From Bacillota bacterium (GTDB lineage: Bacteria; Bacillota_C; Negativicutes; Sporomusales; Sporomusaceae), in the NCBI GenBank assembly GCA_023441125.1, contig JAEZQV010000485.1:1-16167 (forward strand): a stretch of 16,167 bases of DNA. Direction: 5' to 3'. The notes under the pieces were generated by a model, which ran no database searches, was not told the DNA's origin, and saw only the letters and a program-made list of their open reading frames with translations. The position numbers and the translations under genes are program-made. Shown here in pieces: positions 13,704-16,167 of this stretch (position 1 is the first letter of the stretch; every line of letters starts with the position of its first letter).

Positions 13704-16167
13704 AACCTACCGGTTTCCTCTCTGGCTTTATTTTGCAGTTTGTATAAGGTATTAAGCGCTTCCAGGGGAGTTAGCGTCATAATATCAATGGCCAGCAGCT
13801 CATCCGCAATCCCTGAGCTAAACAGCGATATAGCCGTAGCAGCCGGCGCGGGTGGTGCACTTTCCCGCGGGACTGTGACTGCGCCGGTAACAGCTTGGGG
13901 TTTGCTCTGTTCCAATTCCTGCAATATTTGCTGGGCCCGGTCAATAATCCGCTTGGGCAGGCCTGCAAGCTGGGCAACATGGATACCGTAGCTTCGATCG
14001 GCGCCTCCGGGAATTATCCGGCGCAAAAAGACAACTTCATTGCCGCGCTCTTTTACGGCCACCGAATAATTCTTGATGACTTTGCTGTAGTCGGCTAACT
14101 CAATCAGCTCATGATAATGGGTGGCAAACAAGGTCTTGGCCCGGACTTTGTCCTTGATATATTCCACTACGGCCCGGGCAATGCTCATGCCGTCAAAGGT
14201 GCTCGTCCCCCGCCCGATCTCATCCAGGATAATTAAACTGTTGGCGGTGGCATATTTAATGATTTGCGCGGCTTCGGTCATTTCGACCATAAAGGTGCTT
14301 TGGCCGGTAGCCAAATCATCGCTGGCGCCAACGCGGGTAAAAATCCGGTCTACCGGGCTGATAGACGCTTCCCTGGCCGGAATGAAGCTGCCGATCTGCG
14401 TCATTATGACCAGCAGCGCAACTTGCCGCATATAAGTTGATTTGCCAGCCATATTCGGGCCTGTTATAATCATGATTTCGCTGTTGTGATGATTCAGTTC
14501 GGTGTCGTTCGGCACAAACATTTCCCCGGTCAGCAGCCGCTCAACCACCGGATGCCGTCCGTCTTTGATTAACAATTCCCGGTTCTGGTTCAGGCTGGGC
14601 CGGATATAATTGTACCGGATGGCGGCCTCATTCAGGGAAATAAGTGCATCCAGCTGGGCAATCTGCCGGGCTGTTTGCTGAATGGCGCTGATGCGTTCTT
14701 TGATGTAGTCCCGAATGGCGCTAAAGAGCTGGTACTCGATGTTAATTATTTTTTCCTGGGCGCCGAGGACTTTGGTTTCAAATTCCTTAAGTTCCGGGGT
14801 AATATACCGTTCCGCATTGACCAGGGTCTGCTTGCGGATATAGTTTGGCGGCACGGCCGCGGTATTCGCATGCGTTACTTCTATATAGTAACCAAAAACT
14901 TTAGTATAGCCTACCTTGAGCGATTTAATGCCGGTGAGTTCTTTTTCCCGGGCCTCCAGGTCCTGAATCCAGTGTTTACTGTCGCGGGCAATACTTCTTA
15001 GCTCATCCAGCTCTAAGTCATAACCGGTCCGGATGATGCCGCCTTCGCGGATGCTAAACGGCGGGTTCTCAATAATGGCAGCTTCAATCATATTGGCCAC
15101 ATCAACATGTGTTTTGATTGCGTCGCCAATACCTGTCAGCATATCTGCCTGGCAAGTCTGAAGTTTTGTTTTTACCGCCGGCAATACTGCCAGCGAAGCT
15201 TTCAGAGCGGCCAAATCACGGGCATTGGCACTGCCGACCTCAATCCGGGTGAGGATTCGTTCAAAATCATAAATTTCTCCCAGGAGTTCCCGCAAGGCTT
15301 CCCGTGCTTCCCCTTTTTCCATTAAATCGGCAATCGCATCCTGCCGTTTTGCAATGTGGCTCAGATGTATCAGCGGGGCTTCCAGCCATTTTTTTAAAAG
15401 CCGCCCGCCCATGGCGGTCTTGGTAAAATCCAGTACGCCCAGCAGGGTGTCCCTGCGGCCTCCGTCGCGCATATTGCGGGTTATTTCGAGATTGCGCAGG
15501 GTCGAAGCGTCCAGCATCAAATAGTCCTGGGTGTCCACTCGGGCCAGTTTATTGACGTGGGAAAGATTGGTCTTTAAGGTATGGTGCAGATAGTACAGCA
15601 AATAAGTAATGGCACCTTGCGCGGTGGCACTGACCGGCAGCTCTTCGGCGGAAAAATGCTGTTGAACCAAGTCCGGGTAAGCAGTTAAGTCCGGTACCGT
15701 CAGGTTTGTAATCGCGCAGCCGGAAACCCGCTGCTGCAAAAAATTATTAATGGTTGCTAACCCCTCAAGCTTGCCCACCAGTACCAGCTCGGCCGGCAGC
15801 AAACGGTACAATTGGTCGCACACGGCATTCAGGCGCGAACTGCCGGTAAACAGGGCCCAGATGCACTCGCCGGTGGAAATGTCACTAGCCGCTAAACACA
15901 GTTCTTCTTCTTCCTCATAGAGCAGGGCCAAATACTGGTTAGCCTTGTCCGGCAACGACGCCTCCGTCAGAATGGTGCCTGGCGTAACTATTTTGACGAC
16001 ATCTCTTTGCACAATGCCTTTAGCCAGTTTGGGATCTTCAATTTGTTCGCAGATAGCTACTTTATAACCTTTATTGATTAGTTTCTGGATGTAATTGTCG
16101 GCGGCATGGTAGGGTACGCCGCACATCGGCACCCGGTTATTCTGACCGCCCTCGCGCGAAGTTAAGG
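13700..16167 (-). CDS. mutS: DNA mismatch repair protein MutS (5' part outside the window)
   Basis: MutS binds mismatches and small loops as a dimer and recruits MutL. The frame runs off the right edge: 821 residues are in the window, beginning LTSREGGQNNRVPMCGVPYHAADNY. About 50-55 N-terminal residues, including the Phe-x-Glu mismatch-reading motif, lie beyond it. The internal GTG at 16132 is not the start. Visible are the connector, lever and clamp regions, then the ATPase with Walker A GPNMAGKST (coded near 14435-14462), Walker B and signature DEIGRGTSTFDG (14188-14226), and FATHYHEL. Near the C-terminus, ISLF (about 13820-13832) resembles a beta-clamp binding motif. The stop overlaps mutL by four bases; this is the first gene of the operon seen here. 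Confidence 0.96.
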   Translation of the reverse strand, partial: LTSREGGQNNRVPMCGVPYHAADNYIQKLINKGYKVAICEQIEDPKLAKGIVQRDVVKIVTPGTILTEASLPDKANQYLALLYEEEEELCLAASDISTGECIWALFTGSSRLNAVCDQLYRLLPAELVLVGKLEGLATINNFLQQRVSGCAITNLTVPDLTAYPDLVQQHFSAEELPVSATAQGAITYLLYYLHHTLKTNLSHVNKLARVDTQDYLMLDASTLRNLEITRNMRDGGRRDTLLGVLDFTKTAMGGRLLKKWLEAPLIHLSHIAKRQDAIADLMEKGEAREALRELLGEIYDFERILTRIEVGSANARDLAALKASLAVLPAVKTKLQTCQADMLTGIGDAIKTHVDVANMIEAAIIENPPFSIREGGIIRTGYDLELDELRSIARDSKHWIQDLEAREKELTGIKSLKVGYTKVFGYYIEVTHANTAAVPPNYIRKQTLVNAERYITPELKEFETKVLGAQEKIINIEYQLFSAIRDYIKERISAIQQTARQIAQLDALISLNEAAIRYNYIRPSLNQNRELLIKDGRHPVVERLLTGEMFVPNDTELNHHNSEIMIITGPNMAGKSTYMRQVALLVIMTQIGSFIPAREASISPVDRIFTRVGASDDLATGQSTFMVEMTEAAQIIKYATANSLIILDEIGRGTSTFDGMSIARAVVEYIKDKVRAKTLFATHYHELIELADYSKVIKNYSVAVKERGNEVVFLRRIIPGGADRSYGIHVAQLAGLPKRIIDRAQQILQELEQSKPQAVTGAVTVPRESAPPAPAATAISLFSSGIADELLAIDIMTLTPLEALNTLYKLQNKAREETGRL

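Noticed and set aside
16130..16132. GTG 16132 as the start of MutS
   Set aside because: The frame is open to the window edge and the residues before it (LTSREGGQNNR) match the usual MutS sequence, so the gene is truncated by the window.
1..16167. CRISPR array, transposon, phage, tRNA or rRNA
   Set aside because: No regularly spaced repeats, transposase or integrase motifs, terminal repeats, or tRNA/rRNA-like sequence were seen on either strand.

Overview
The window reads as chromosomal DNA of an anaerobic Firmicute, most likely a Negativicute of the Sporomusaceae type. The grounds are a Gram-positive style Hfq, strong GGAGG-type ribosome binding sites, a mutS-mutL-methyltransferase-miaA-hfq gene order, an A-type flavodiiron protein and a MoeA fused to a periplasmic-binding-protein-like domain. 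This placement is inference from gene content, not from a marker gene. I see no tRNA, rRNA, CRISPR array, transposase or attachment site.

Left part, + strand (1-5660). An AT-rich leader holds two terminator-like hairpins (163-194 and 270-313) with a possible 17-codon leader ORF between them. It precedes a gene for a 556-residue protein with an unrecognised N-terminal half, a coiled coil and a C-terminal DUF2325 domain. A structured 118-base gap, which may be a molybdenum-cofactor riboswitch (unproven), leads into a three-gene unit: an 83-residue HTH-like/CxxxC protein, moeA, and a second moeA fused to a PBP-like domain. The two MoeA-type proteins should insert molybdate (or tungstate) into molybdopterin. 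A 15-bp hairpin at 5614-5649 closes the unit.

Middle part (5660-9630). A minus-strand flavodiiron gene (fprA type, O2/NO detoxification) has a clear sigma-A promoter. A CRP/FNR-type palindrome sits immediately upstream of its -35 box, centred at -41.5 from the inferred start, the classical class II activator position. Next, a minus-strand LysR-type regulator is divergent from a NhaC-family transporter. The region between them carries a well-formed promoter for the transporter and a cluster of ATTGC/GCAAT half-sites that probably bind the LysR protein.

Right part, minus strand (9765-16167). The operon mutS (cut by the right edge), mutL, an RsmJ-like methyltransferase, miaA and hfq is tightly packed: ATGA overlap, 8-base gap, 13-base overlap, 39-base gap. 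It ends at a strong intrinsic terminator after hfq. It groups DNA mismatch repair with probable rRNA methylation, tRNA isopentenylation and the RNA chaperone Hfq.

No wholly new system is evident. The best leads are the attenuator-like leader and novel N-terminal region of the DUF2325 gene, the possible riboswitch before the moeA unit, the -41.5 CRP/FNR site on fprA, and the LysR/NhaC pair with its half-site array and atypical NhaC motifs.
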